In this document: positions 1 to 11,319 of the stretch, piece by piece | Numbering within the stretch: position 1 is the first letter of the stretch | Layout: every line of letters begins with the position of its first letter | Assembly (NCBI GenBank): GCA_003550325.1 | Contig: QKWP01000265.1 | Location: 34,234-98,233 of the forward strand | DNA: 64,000 nt | From: Gigaspora rosea | Taxonomy: Eukaryota > Glomeromycota > Glomeromycetes > Diversisporales > Gigasporaceae | Direction of reading: 5' to 3' | The notes under the pieces: generated by a model | The model's input: the letters and a program-made list of their open reading frames with translations, nothing else | The model's database searches: none | What the model was told of the DNA's origin: nothing | Position numbers and translations under genes: made by a program

Positions 1-187
1 TGCACCCCCTAAATGCATGCTCCTAAGTGCATAGTATATGAAAACCTCTTTAAGTGCACGCCCCTCTTGGTCCCAAACAATATAACAATTAAAAATTTTA
101 ACTTCTCTAAATGCAAAACCCCTCTAAGTGCACATTTTGTCTTTTTTCACTATAGCCCAAGGGCATATACTTAGAGGGGTGCGACTG
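1..187. mobile_element. pogo/Tc1-type MITE, cut by window start
   Basis: The right end reads TTAGAGGGGTGCGACTG followed by TA. Its reverse complement, CAGTCGCACCCCTCTAA, matches the type of end seen at the left edge (TGCACCCCCTAAATGCATG). Several copies of a CCTCTAAGTGCA-like word occur inside in both orientations. The left few bases lie outside the window. The CAGT...ACTG ends next to TA are typical of Tc1/mariner/pogo non-autonomous elements. No coding sequence. Confidence 0.55.
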
Positions 188-189
188 TA

Positions 190-1234
190 TTTTTAGTAAC
201 TTTGTTTTCATTGATTTGTTTTCAGTATTTTGTAAATAGTTTGTTTTCATGTTTTTGTTTATGCTTGTTTTTTGCTTGGTAGGTAATTTATTTTAATACT
301 TGATAATTGTTTTGTTTTCACTTAAAAATTATTGTATGCTAGTTATAAAGATGCTTTGTTTTACTTTAGCTAGTATGTTTGTGTAGTTTTTTTTATTAAT
401 TTGCTAATGCTTTTTGGTATAGCAATGCTTTTTACAATAATTAATTTAGAGCTAGTATGTAGATTAGTAATAGAATCACAATAGAGTTAGAGTAAACTGT
501 AATTTATAGTTAGGGTTAGTAATTAGAGATTTTTAATATTTTTTACAATGATTAGTTTAGAGCTAGTATGTTAGATTAGTAATAGAATCGCAATAGAGTT
601 AGATACAACTAATAACTATGATTTATAATTAGAGTTAAAGTAGTATTTAGGGTTTATAGTAAATTTTGAGGTTTTATAGTAAGATTAGATATTAAAGTAA
701 ATTTGTTGTCATGTTTAAAAAATGTTTATTGTATATTATGATAAATAAATAAATTAATAAAATAATATAAAATTAATTCAGTAATACCTTTAGTGAAATA
801 TAACTGGTAATTGTTTTTTGTTAAAATTAACAGGTACTTTCAAATATTGATATGTTAAGATAACAATAAATAAAACTACTATAGATGGATTTTACCTACA
901 GTAAAAATCACTATTGGTGCATTTTAGTAAAAGTTTTTAAATAAAATTATTAAATTTACTTAAAACAATAAAAATTGAACATTATTATATAGATAAATTT
1001 TAGAATTTTTCTGGGGTGTTTGTATATAAATAATAATAGTTAATTTACAAATCTGTATAAAATACCAATCAAACTAATTTTTATAATAAAAAAATAAACT
1101 CTTGCTTATAGTTAAAAGTGGGTTTGGAATTAGAGTGAGAGTTAGTTTATATCAAAAATTTTCAAGAAATTTATTTGTTAGAAGCCAAAAGATGGTTTTA
1201 TAATCAAAATTTTGCAATAATTATATTACTTATG
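190..1234. other. AT-rich spacer
   Basis: No gene is visible. It holds the local duplication at 427-650; otherwise low-complexity AT-rich sequence. Confidence 0.5.
427..650. repeat. two-copy tandem duplication, about 112 bp
   Basis: A stretch beginning TTTACAATAATTAATTTAGA near 429 is repeated near 541, with TTTAGAGCTAGTATG, AGATTAGTAATAGAATC and CAATAGAGTTAGA shared in order. The second copy has small insertions. Confidence 0.7.
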
Positions 1235-3114
1235 TACAGTCAACCTCCTCTATAGTCACCTCCTCTATAGCACATCCTCAATATAATTATATATTTTTTT
1301 ACCAACCTTTTCTATATTAATTATACCTCTATATAGGCACAATTGCCTTATAGTCACTATCAAATTGTTGTTAACCAACTATATAACACCTATATAAAAT
1401 TACCCTTTATAAAATTATGCTATAAATATAACCAATTAGATAAATCTATTTCTTAGCATAGTGGTTCAAATTTAGATTAGCCAGAACTAGATTGTATGCA
1501 CGCATATAATAGTTAAAAGTACTATAACTGATAACTTACCATAACTACTTTTAGTTTTAAGCCCTTGTGTATGTATATCTACTTATACATAGTAGAACTT
1601 TGAGATACCATAACTAATTAAAACGTAAAGTTATACAGAATTAATGTTAAGGTCTCGCTTATTTGATCATAGTGTCATAGTTGAATTTGTAATCCCGGGA
1701 TTAGATAGTCTAACTGCTAATGCATGTAATTCAGATGATTAAATATCTGGTTAATAATTTTGTACAGTATTTAAAGAAAAAAGCGATTGATTAATAAAAG
1801 TAGCTTTGAGCTCATGATAATATTAGCTTTTGATATTATAAGCTTTTCTAAGTGAATAAACTGTAGTTATCTTAGTGAATGTATTAGGTGAAAAGACCTG
1901 TACAATACATCAGTCATTATATTGCCAAGCAAGTAAAGCCTACTAGTAAAGTTAAACAAATACACAGCAGATTGGAAATCACTATAACAATAGCAAGACA
2001 AATATAATGTCTTTAAGGCAAATATTTTTGTTATTTGAGCATACTTTAACATTTAAATTAGTTTTTTTTTTTATTTAAGATCAATACTATATTCTTTATT
2101 TTCAACAAAGTATTGTCTTTCCTCATGATTCTATAACCAGAACTACTTCTGAACAAATGCTAACTTTATTAATCACATTCGAATTCCTTACTCTGCTGCT
2201 CTTAAATAATATACAAAGACTTTCTTCTCGTCTTTTTTGGCACTGACACTATGTTGATAATTGTAACCAAATTACCAAATTGTTCATTCTTTTTTTAAAA
2301 AAATTTATGTATGATTGATTTTTTAAAAAATATCACACCAAATAAATAAAAAAGAAAAAAGAATTAAATTTAGAATATGGTAAACCACAGTATTAGGTTT
2401 GTTAAAAAAAAAGATAATACTGAAGTTTGTTTTTTAGATTTATCTTTTTTATATTGCCATTCTTTGAGCTTTTTCTATAATATCATTAACTCATTCTCAT
2501 CTAATCCTTTTTCAATATCAAGACCCTCTTGGTACCTTATAACTTTCTCTAATGCCTTAATTGCCTCTGTTATAGTTATTGAGGTAGTAGTAGTTCTTTT
2601 TTGTCATCATCATTATCAGTTTTATTATCACAAAATTCATCTATTACCATTTCAATAATACTTTCATCTGTTAGTACATCTTTTGTTGCAGCTGGTTGTT
2701 CAATTATTTGAATATACTTTTTGATATTATTTGATAATTCTAGATTAGTTTCAGCAAAAGGCCTTCAAGTAGCCAAGCAACACTATTATCATTAGTGGAC
2801 TTATTCTGAAGTTTGTTATTTGGTTTTCTTTTCTCTGGTTTGCTTGTTTCTGGCATAATTTTGGTAGCTTTCTAACAGTTTCTTATGATATTTTTATTAC
2901 TTTCTCTACCCTTTCTCCCAAGCATCAGAGATAAAATTGATAGCTTTTTTCAAGATAAGTTTTCTACATTATATAAAACTGTTAGTATCAAATGATTTTA
3001 ATAGTATTAAAAGTTTTTTTTTATAATTTTTCACAGAATTTTATATTTCACAAAATTTATTTTTGTAGGTTCTTTTTTATTGTGTCTAACCCTAATGTCC
3101 AAATGATTAAAGTA

Positions 3115-3585
3115 TAATAAAACCTCTATAAGTGCATGCTTGAGATTGTTGTACTATATAGCTGCAGAATAATATCCACCTGCCTGTTAATTAATTGGCC
3201 TGTGCAATATTTTAAGTATGCCCATGTGCATTACATGAAATAAAAGTTGACTCTTCAAGATGTGCATTAATTCAAAATGTCTATGGGTGCTAATTCGAGA
3301 TTGCATGTGCTATTTTAAGGGGTTTTGATTTTTGAAATGGCATCCATGCGTTATTCTGTAACTATATGGGCACAAAATATGCATTAGTCCAAATAACTAT
3401 AATGCTGCTAATACTATATACTCTATAAGGATTTCACTCTAAAACCCTAATAAAACAATATTTAAATTTGATCTAATGCAAATTTTGGTTTGATACATAA
3501 CATATACAGTATATGAGCCCAAATTTGAGTATGTGTTTATAGAGTATATGCACTTATAATAGGTGCACTTATAGAGGTTTGCTGA
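3115..3585. mobile_element. MITE inserted in the Tigger pseudogene
   Basis: Ends AATAAAACCTCTATAAGTGCA and, reverse-complemented, CAGCAAACCTCTATAAGTGCA form terminal inverted repeats. Transposase sequence ends just right of it (FEKNED) and resumes just left of it. No ORF inside. Confidence 0.65.
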
Positions 3586-4668
3586 AAATTCATACCTCTA
3601 ATCCTCATTTTTCTCAAATTGGTCAAGCAAATAATGACAATATAAGTTTTTATATCTTGTTTTAAAACTTTTAATTATTCTAGCATCCATGGGCTAAAGG
3701 TGTGCTATCATATTCAGGAGAAGGTAATACACTGTAACATTTGTAAAATAAAAATTTTCTGAAGTTCATCTTATTGGCTTGAACGTGTAGGATTAGATTC
3801 TCAGAACCTTCCTTAGGATCTTCCTTAGGACCTTCCTTGAGCCTTCCTCGTAGGTTTCTCTCAAGCTCTTGTTGAACTTCAATTTCTTTAGTAGAATTTT
3901 TTTTTAATAATTATACTTTACAGTATATTTTATTTTTATTTTTTAATCTAACTTTAACTAATCTGATATTAATTCTTCATTATTATCTTGAACTTCAGCT
4001 ATATTATTTGTACCTAAAATTTTATAAAAAGCTGCATTATCGACGAGAAGCAGAACCTCCTTACCTTGGATACGAAAACTATTGTCAATAAATTTTAGCC
4101 AATTTTTCCAAATATTATTTCTTATCCATGCTTTTTTATTATTTCGATAAGTTACTGGTAGCTGCAATATATTTATCCTGATAAAAGATTATAGCTTTTT
4201 AGAGGTGCGAATAACTAGTAGCTTTATCTTGTTAGTGCCAGTCAAATTGGAGCAAAGTAGCACTGTTACTCTTGCTTTGTCCTAAAAAATTAAAAATTAA
4301 AAATTAAAAAAAAAACTCTTGTTTTTTTTATTATTGTCCAGAGCGTAGCAGAGAAATTTAATAGTTATAGTGTACTAAAGGTACATTTTTGATGCATCAA
4401 TAGTTGCATTTTTGATGCATTATTAGTTACGTTTTAATTAAGTCATTAGTTATCTTATATTGTTGCATCAAAAATGCAAAATTTAAATTTTTGTCTATTC
4501 ACACACATGTCTTTATTTGTTCATTAGTACTGGCATGCAAGACATGTATATTTACAGTTACTCTAGTAAGACTATGAAAAATCATTGCAGCTAATTAATT
4601 ATGTTAGTATTATGTAGTAGATAGAAAGTTATTTTTATAGAAGATCTGATTTGTGCATTTGCAACGAG

Positions 4669-4832
4669 TAGTGATTTAAGCTGGCCAAGGCAGCTATAGC
4701 TAAGCTGTTTTAGCTGGCTAAGCCAGCTAATATAATATAATCAGCCGTAGCCAGCTGTTAGCTAGTCATTTAGCTGATTATTTAGTTAGCTGGCTAAGCT
4801 AGCAAACTAAAACTATGTGGCTTAAATCACTA
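4669..4832. mobile_element. hAT-type MITE, GCTGG/CCAGC-rich
   Basis: Ends TAGTGATTTAAGCTGG and, reverse-complemented, TAGTGATTTAAGCCAC. The interior is a run of AGCTGGCTAAGCCAGCT-like palindromic words, typical of hAT subterminal motifs. The flanking 8 bases (GCAACGAG / GAATGCAG) match only in part. A related fragment lies near 29,885-29,980. Confidence 0.6.
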
Positions 4833-4943
4833 GAATGCAGTTGTATAATATGATATTTTGAACATATATTAACATCTATTTCTTATTACCTTTTTTTTCT
4901 AATAACTTTTTTTTTATTAGAAAGAGTTTAATTAGAGAGTAAT

Positions 4944-5142
4944 TGTCACAGATCATAGTTTAAAATGAAACCTACATTTTCTACTTAACCTGCTAGCCTT
5001 CTAAAACCCACCAATACTTGTTTATTATAATTTTTTTTAAAACTATCCCTAACCCTAAAAAATGCACCCCAAAAAAGTTTAGTTTTCGAGATTTTATACT
5101 ATAATTTCATTTTAATCTGGATTTCATTATAATCTGCTACAG
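4944..5142. mobile_element. MITE, copy 1 of a three-copy family
   Basis: Left end TGTCACAGATCATAG; the right end, reverse-complemented, is CTGTAGCAGATTATAATG. TAATT follows on both flanks and may be the target duplication. Internal landmarks AAAACCCACCAATACTTG, AACCCTAAAAAATGC and TTTTATACTATA recur in copies at 10,943-11,143 (inverted) and about 54,795-54,990. It interrupts the Tigger pseudogene after the CENP-B-type domain. Confidence 0.65.
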
Positions 5143-5639
5143 TAATTGATAAAATAGACCCATTTCATTTGCATTGTATATATTTTAGAGCTATATTGAG
5201 ATAGAAGTTCTTGTAATTTAATTCATTCAGCAGGTAAGCTTGCTAGTGGTGCACTTGCTACCTCGCCATGTATTATAATTTTTTTTAACCAATTGCACTT
5301 TTTAAATCTAGCGATCCACCTGTTTGAAAATACAAGTGATTCTTCAGGTATGTCAAGTGCTTGTACAAATTGACAGCCTTTTTCTTTTATTAATGACTCT
5401 GATATAATATTACTTCTATTGTAACCTGTTCTATCTACATGTTTATGGTGAGTTCTAGTATGGGATACTTCACAGGATGATGATGAAAAGTTTTTTTAGC
5501 CTGTAAATCATTATTTTTAGCTATTGATATTTATCAGTTTTTTTTAATATTTTTGATATAGTAGTATGATCAATTCTCAAATTTGAATAATGCTTTATGA
5601 ACTTATCTGCAATTTCTTATTGTTTATAAGATGGATTTT

Positions 5640-7064
5640 TTTTTGCAAACTACAAATTTTTTTTTTGTTTGTCGCTAATACAACAACATGTCTTTTTGAA
5701 TACAGACTCAGGAGGTATAATACTAATAATTATAGGGTTGGTGGATTTATGATATTTATTCTAATCACTTTTTAATAAAGTGTTTTTAAATAAATATTGT
5801 AGACCACTATAGAAGGCATAGTAAATTCCTTTGAACTTTCACTATGTCCTTTTATTATTAAAAAAAAACATTTTAAAATAGTTGATAGCTTATAATAACA
5901 CACCCATACCTTTAGAATATAGTATTGGCATATTATATTTGCTTTGAACTTGAATCAAAGGTTGAATCATTAGAACTTTTTTATATTCAATTTATACATA
6001 CATACATATGTATGACTAATAAAATGCAAACATATTGTCGTTGCTACCCAATAACCCAAATGATAAATTTTTTGTTATTAAGTTGCATATTAATACTTTG
6101 TTCATGGACAAGGGCAGGCTTTGTGATTTAGAACTATACCTATACCTGAAAACTAGTATTAAGATTCAGGTTTCAATACTATAATGATGCCTATCATTTT
6201 TCTTTAATTAGTATACTGCAAAATGATTTCATTATAATTCTTGTATTATTATATAATGCTTTTAAGTATTAACTTTTTATAAATTATTTATATTTTTTTT
6301 ATTATTCCAAATTAAATAGAAGGATCGGTTATAGTAAGATGAATAAGTGCAAGTTTTTTTAGCTGGTCATACAACTCCAGTCTTGAAATTAGCCAAAGTG
6401 AATTATTATAGTCAAAGTAGGTAGCTAAATTTTTTTTCCAGTGCTAACACTTATGGGATCGTCATGAAACTCTAGCTGCAATTTTTGTTATAAAACAAGG
6501 TACTGAATATGCGAGTTATAGAGTAGCTAAATTTTAAAAAGAGCACGTTATATAATTTGATTTTATTAATAAGGCACTAAGGAATGTTTTTCGGATTGGA
6601 ACCGAAAAGCATTAATAAACTAGTTATGTGGGAATAAAAAAATCATCATTTGAAAAGGTAATTATGAACTTCTAGTTAGAGATAGATTTCATGCATGCGC
6701 ATAATTCCTTAATCATACGCTTTAATGCGCATGTTTCAGCATTTTTTCTATCTAAATTAAAATATATAATTTAGGCTAGGGAGCGGATGTTTGGTGGAAT
6801 TAGGATTATGGATACAAAAGTCTTAAAAAATTTGAAAAAAATAAATGAACTTAAAAGAAGAGCAAGATTGAAGTAAAAATTAGAGCACATATCTGATATT
6901 TTTCAAAAAAAATATATATATAAATTCTAGAAATTATATTATGCGATATCATGCACATTTATATAATGTGCACATTAATGCATATTTATGGCATATTATT
7001 ATAAAATGCGCATTTTTCCTATTACTACTTTATTTAGTTAAAAGTTAAAATTATATATATACAA
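5640..7064. other. AT-rich spacer
   Basis: No gene recognised. It contains a small hairpin (TTTTTCGG ... CCGAAAAG) near 6,578-6,610 and several ATGCGCAT words at 6,690-7,015. Short open frames here do not resemble proteins. Confidence 0.4.
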
Positions 7065-7504
7065 CATATGGGCTGATTTATGGAACTGCCAATAACTTTT
7101 GATATACTAATCTATTTTTGAATAATTTTATTACCAAAATGTTGGTCTCGATAAGACGGTTCTAATGAATCCAAAATCATCAAAATCCAATCACAGGATC
7201 CCAAGATAATTAAGATTTTGTATAATTTTATATTAACGTATGGATTGGTTTTCATATATGAAAACCAATCCATACGCTGATTGTCTACATAGTAAAACCA
7301 ATCCATACGTTGATTGTCTACATAGTAAAAGCTAATAGTAAAATTATACAAAGCTTAATTATCTTGGGATCCTGTGATTGGATTTTGATGATTTTGGATT
7401 CATTAGAACCGTCTCATCGAGACAAACATTTTGGTAATAAAATTATTCAAAAATAGATTAGTATATCAAAAGTTATTGCCAATTCCATAAATCAGCCCAT
7501 ATGA
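7065..7504. mobile_element. long foldback (MITE), about 440 bp
   Basis: Almost the whole segment is an inverted repeat. The left arm begins CATATGGGCTGATTTATGGA and the right arm ends with its complement. Inner landmarks GGTTCTAATGAATCCAAAAT and AAATCCAATCACAGGATCCC recur inverted. The centre holds a short direct repeat, ACCAATCCATACG. A related foldback lies inside the element at 30,129-30,849. The 79-aa minus frame here is only the hairpin read through. Confidence 0.8.
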
Positions 7505-8258
7505 TAATACTGCATTTACTTTTATTTGAACTATCAATATGATTATTAAACAAAAAATAAATTTAGTTTCTAAACTCTAATTCTACTTCTATTTAAACAT
7601 TAAACTAAATTTACATGAAAGTTTTTATTTTTTTAATATGAGGTGTCCCAATTAAAAAGGCCCATTTTTACATTTTTTTGAAAAATGAGTTTTCATTAGA
7701 TTCATATAAATTTTGACATAATTTACTTTTTTTAATTATAAATGAAAGTTGAATTACATAATAAAAAATCAAGATAATATAAAAAGAAAAATTATATGAG
7801 GCTGTATAGAGCCAGCACATTATGAGTTTACCCGTTAGTCACTTGCTGTCTTTTTCCAATCAATATCGTAAAATTTAATTGATCTCGGATCAGTCTGAAA
7901 ATTAAAACAAATAACTAAACTCAAATACCTTAAAATAAAATATATGTAAAAATGTGCTCTTTTAATTGAAGATACCCCATATGACCAGCTATTTAAAATA
8001 GTATAAAATTATATAAAATAGTATGCAATTTCTTGCAAAAATATTGTTTTTGACTTGCTAACCCTTCAATTCATTTCATTCATATTAATTATTTCATTTA
8101 GCTCTGAACATAAAGTCATCTGAATTAAAATCAGCAAACTGATTCATATATCAAGAACATACATATTTATTTACTATTCCATACAAATCTACCCAATTTA
8201 CAAATCAAGAACATAAATACTATATTCATTTGCTACTCTATAGTACTCTTCAAATTAG
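7505..8258. other. AT-rich spacer
   Basis: Nothing recognised beyond AT-rich sequence. Confidence 0.4.
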
Positions 8259-8762
8259 AAAATTGACTTGGCAAAAAAATTATTGATCAATGATTGACCC
8301 AAAAAAATTTTTTTAATCGATCAAAAATCAAGGATACATGCTTGATCGAGTATGATCGATCAAGCATGTAATTTATGAGCTCGAGTGGATATAATCGATC
8401 AATCATTAAGTCAATCATTAATCGATTATATTATATTTACCAGTTAAAAATGATAATAAGGTCATGCAACCTTATAAAATTACATATCTAGGTTAACATG
8501 ATGCCCCGATATTAATAATCACAACATTTTCATCAAAAATTGTCGGGCTTATGAAATATTAACATTAGACATTTAGATCAGAAATTAAATAATATCCCAG
8601 ATGAAATCATATTAAAATTTTAATCGATCAATATAATACTTATTTGATCGATCAGTATTATCAATCATTGATTGACCTATTGTTGCTCGAGCCTATTAAT
8701 TGATGCTCGATTATTGATCTAAATTGATCAATGATCGAGCATAATATAATCGAGTCAATTCA
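8259..8762. mobile_element. MITE with ATCGATCAAT subterminal motifs
   Basis: Both flanks of this 500-bp segment are crowded with TCGATCAA / TTGATCGA words (8,285-8,430 and 8,620-8,760). The outermost bases form AATTGACTTG and, reverse-complemented, AATTGACTCG. Clustered subterminal binding-site-like words with weak ends suggest a hAT-type non-autonomous element. Confidence 0.5.
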
Positions 8763-9770
8763 CTACTTCAAATAATATAAAAGACTTCATTTTAGGATTA
8801 ATGAATGTGCATAAAGATTTTAATGTATGAAGCTTCTTTAATACTAATAATTACATCAAAATTTCAATGTCCAATATAATTAGTAAAAAGTTTTCAGAGA
8901 TTTAATTCCATCTTGAAATTTGAAGTCCATTTTTTTACAAATTCGTTTAGAAATAGTTATGCTACAAATAACAAATTTATTTATCTTTGAATATATAAAA
9001 AAACATTTATTAGTCATTAAAATTAAAATCAAAAAACCAGTTCATAAATCAAGAACATTTACTATTCTATACTATTCTATAATATCCTTCAAATCATTTC
9101 ATTTATATTAATTATTTTATTTGGTCTTCATTTATTGTAGAGTCAAAAATTAGCAAATCTTTATTGTACTTTAGTGTGCCTTTTACCTGTTAATTCTGTT
9201 TTATACCAAGTAAAAATAGCTGATACTAAGCTTCCCCTATTACATTTACTTATTTGTACAGGTTTGTTTTGTCTCATGAAGAACATAAATGGGTATTGTC
9301 CTTCTGCTATTGAGCAACTTATGCAGTTTTAGAGGTATCCACTTATTTGGACCCAGACATCTAGTATAGAGATTATATTTGTTTTTTTAGCAAAAACCCC
9401 TGAAATTTGAGAAGCAAAAAACAGGTTTTGCCAATTATCTTGGCATACAATAGACCAATTTGAACAAACTTTTTTTTAAAAAAAATGAAGCTCTCAGTGA
9501 GGTGCATCTAACAAAAAAAAGTTTATTCAATTCTGATTATTAGATCAAAAGTTATTTAAACAAATATATTTTGTTGTTTTTAGCAAATTGGGCCAAAATT
9601 GGCCAAAATCCAGTTATGACCTATATGAAAGATATTTGGGTCCTACTTATTTTGTATAAGTAATACAAAAACTAATATTTAAATTGATCTTGAACCCCAT
9701 AGCCTCTAACATTAAGACCCTAATCTTAAATTTTTATCTTATACACATTAGTTTATTTACAAGAAGTTTA
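8763..9770. other. AT-rich spacer
   Basis: No gene recognised. Confidence 0.4.
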
Positions 9771-10284
9771 ATATGCTTCGCACCCATGTGATGTGCTTGT
9801 ATATCGCACCCTAATTTGATTGGCTAAATTTGCAGATCATTATTTTTTTTAAAAAAAAAACAATTTTTGATAAAATTCTTTAGATTAAGAATTAGTCAAT
9901 GAAATTTTAAGAAAAGTCTTAAAATGTTTTGCGCCTATATGCAAAATTTAGTGCTAAACAAGTTTACTTAGTCGAACTGGAAAGATTGTCTTAATAAAAT
10001 TTAGAGAAATCATCAAAAAACAAGTTAAAAAAAATGAAAAATTGCGAATATCTTTAAATTTTATTAAGATAACCTTTTTACTTCGACTAAGTAAACTTGT
10101 TCAGCACAAAATTTTGCATATAGGCGCAAAGAAATTTAAGAATTTTCTAGTAAACCTTCTATACTAACCCTAACCTAAAAATTTTCACAATAATTTGTTT
10201 ATTTTTTTAAAAATAACGATTTACAAATTTAGCCAATCAAATTAGGGTGCGATATATAAGCACATCGCAGGGTGCGAGATATGC
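9771..10284. mobile_element. foldback MITE, about 510 bp
   Basis: The left arm TATATCGCACCCTAATTTGA, then GGCTAAATTTG, is matched inverted at 10,215-10,260. The inner arm AACAAGTTTACTTAGTCGAA is matched at 10,085-10,105, and GCCTATATGCAAAATTT at 10,110-10,130. The arms therefore span nearly the whole element. Confidence 0.75.
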
Positions 10285-10850
10285 ATTTATTCTATTTACA
10301 AAATCAGATTTTGTGTTATCTGTGCAAATATTTTTTTAACTACAAATCATTTTGTCATTACAACAAGCTATTCCAACTATTATCCCACATCATATTTGGG
10401 TAGGATGAAAGGATTGATATAACTAGAATGAAAGTCAGATTCACAAAAAAGACAAAATTAATTTACATTGACTTCTATACTTACTAAAATACTACATGCT
10501 TGATTTTTGATCAAACATGTAAATGTAACCAGGCCTAATATATTCGAGACAAAAGCTGCCTCAATACTTATGTATCAAACAGCTATTAATCTGATTTTGT
10601 AAATAAAACTAAGTGTATAATATAAAAATTTAGGGTTTAGAGTTTTAATTTTAGAGACTATAGGATTTATTTTTTGTAAAATTTTATTCCGGTTAGGGCA
10701 CTGACATATATTAAGTAATATTTTAGAGAGTGGAAGAGTCAAGAAAAATCTTATCTTAGTTAAATTTGATTGGCTAAAATTCTATTTATAGATCTTACCT
10801 GGGGGTGGGGGTAAGCCCCTATAGTAAATAGATATTATGTAATAAATGTT
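10285..10850. other. AT-rich spacer
   Basis: No gene recognised; a G-run (GGGGGTGGGGG) occurs near 10,800. Confidence 0.4.
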
Positions 10851-10854
10851 AGTG

Positions 10855-11310
10855 CCCTTATTTACTATATCTTTTCTTAATTCCTCGTTTTGCTTCAGTA
10901 AGCAATTTTGTTTGCTTAGTTTGGCTAAAAAAACTCATTTTTTGTGACAGATCATAATAAAATTCAGATTAAAATGAAATGATAGTATAAAATCTTGAAA
11001 ACTAAATTTTTTTGGTATACATTTTTTAGGGTTAGAGTTAGATTTAAAAAAAAAACTTATAATAAACAAGTATTAATAGGTTTTAGAAGGCTAACAGATT
11101 AAGTATAGAATATAGATTTCATTTTAAATTATGATCTGTGACATTTCTTATATGTATAGTAACTTTTAAGTTATTATTTTTATTTGCCAACTTTCTATTT
11201 TCTTGTTTTCTGCATTTGAGAAGTTGGTTTTATTGGCTAATATTTCGTTGGCATCTTTCAGTTTCCAGCTAGATTTTTATTTTTATCTTCTAGTTCAGTT
11301 ACGATTTAAA
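10855..11310 (-). pseudogene. coiled-coil coding remnant split by a MITE (tentative)
   Basis: On the minus strand, right of the MITE, short frames read VTELEDKNKNLAG and, after a frameshift, LKDANEILANKTNFSNAENK. Left of the MITE another reads LAKLSKQNCLLKQNEELRKD. All three have the charged/leucine heptad look of a coiled coil and lie in order on either side of the MITE at 10,943-11,143. No domain was recognised; AT-rich DNA can mimic this composition, so confidence is low. Confidence 0.3.
10943..11143. mobile_element. MITE, copy 2 of the three-copy family (inverted)
   Basis: Ends TGTGACAGATCATAAT and ATTATGATCTGTGACA. Internal CAAGTATTAATAGGTTTTAG and GCATTTTTTAGGGTTAGAG-like sequence are the reverse complement of landmarks in the copy at 4,944-5,142. 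Confidence 0.7.
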
Positions 11311-11319
11311 TATTATTTT

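Larger units (their letters stand above)
2370..5622 (-). pseudogene. Tigger/pogo (DDE_1) transposase, decayed and split
   Basis: Read on the minus strand the usual domain order is visible. A psq-type helix-turn-helix lies at 5622-5523 (EIADKFIKHYSNLRIDHTT, then ISKILKKTDKY). A CENP-B-type HTH lies at 5430-5195 (SLIKEKGCQFV, FSNRWIARFKK, GEVASAPLASLP). The DDE core lies at 4300-3600 (WIRNNIWKNWL, then LLLVDNAAFY holding the second catalytic Asp, then MDARIIKSFKTRYKNLY). The C-terminal tail lies at 3090-2370 (INFISDAWEK, IIRNC, ITEAIKALEKVIRYQEGL). The tract with the first catalytic Asp would fall where two MITEs sit. Frameshifts and stops are scattered; one TGA (5223-5225) stands where the family normally has Arg (AE*IKLQ). 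Family assignment is firm from domain order. The element is dead. Confidence 0.8.

Noticed and set aside
7112..7351. 79-codon minus frame with repeated YYVDNQRMDWF
   Set aside because: It is the centre of the foldback element read through its short direct repeat.
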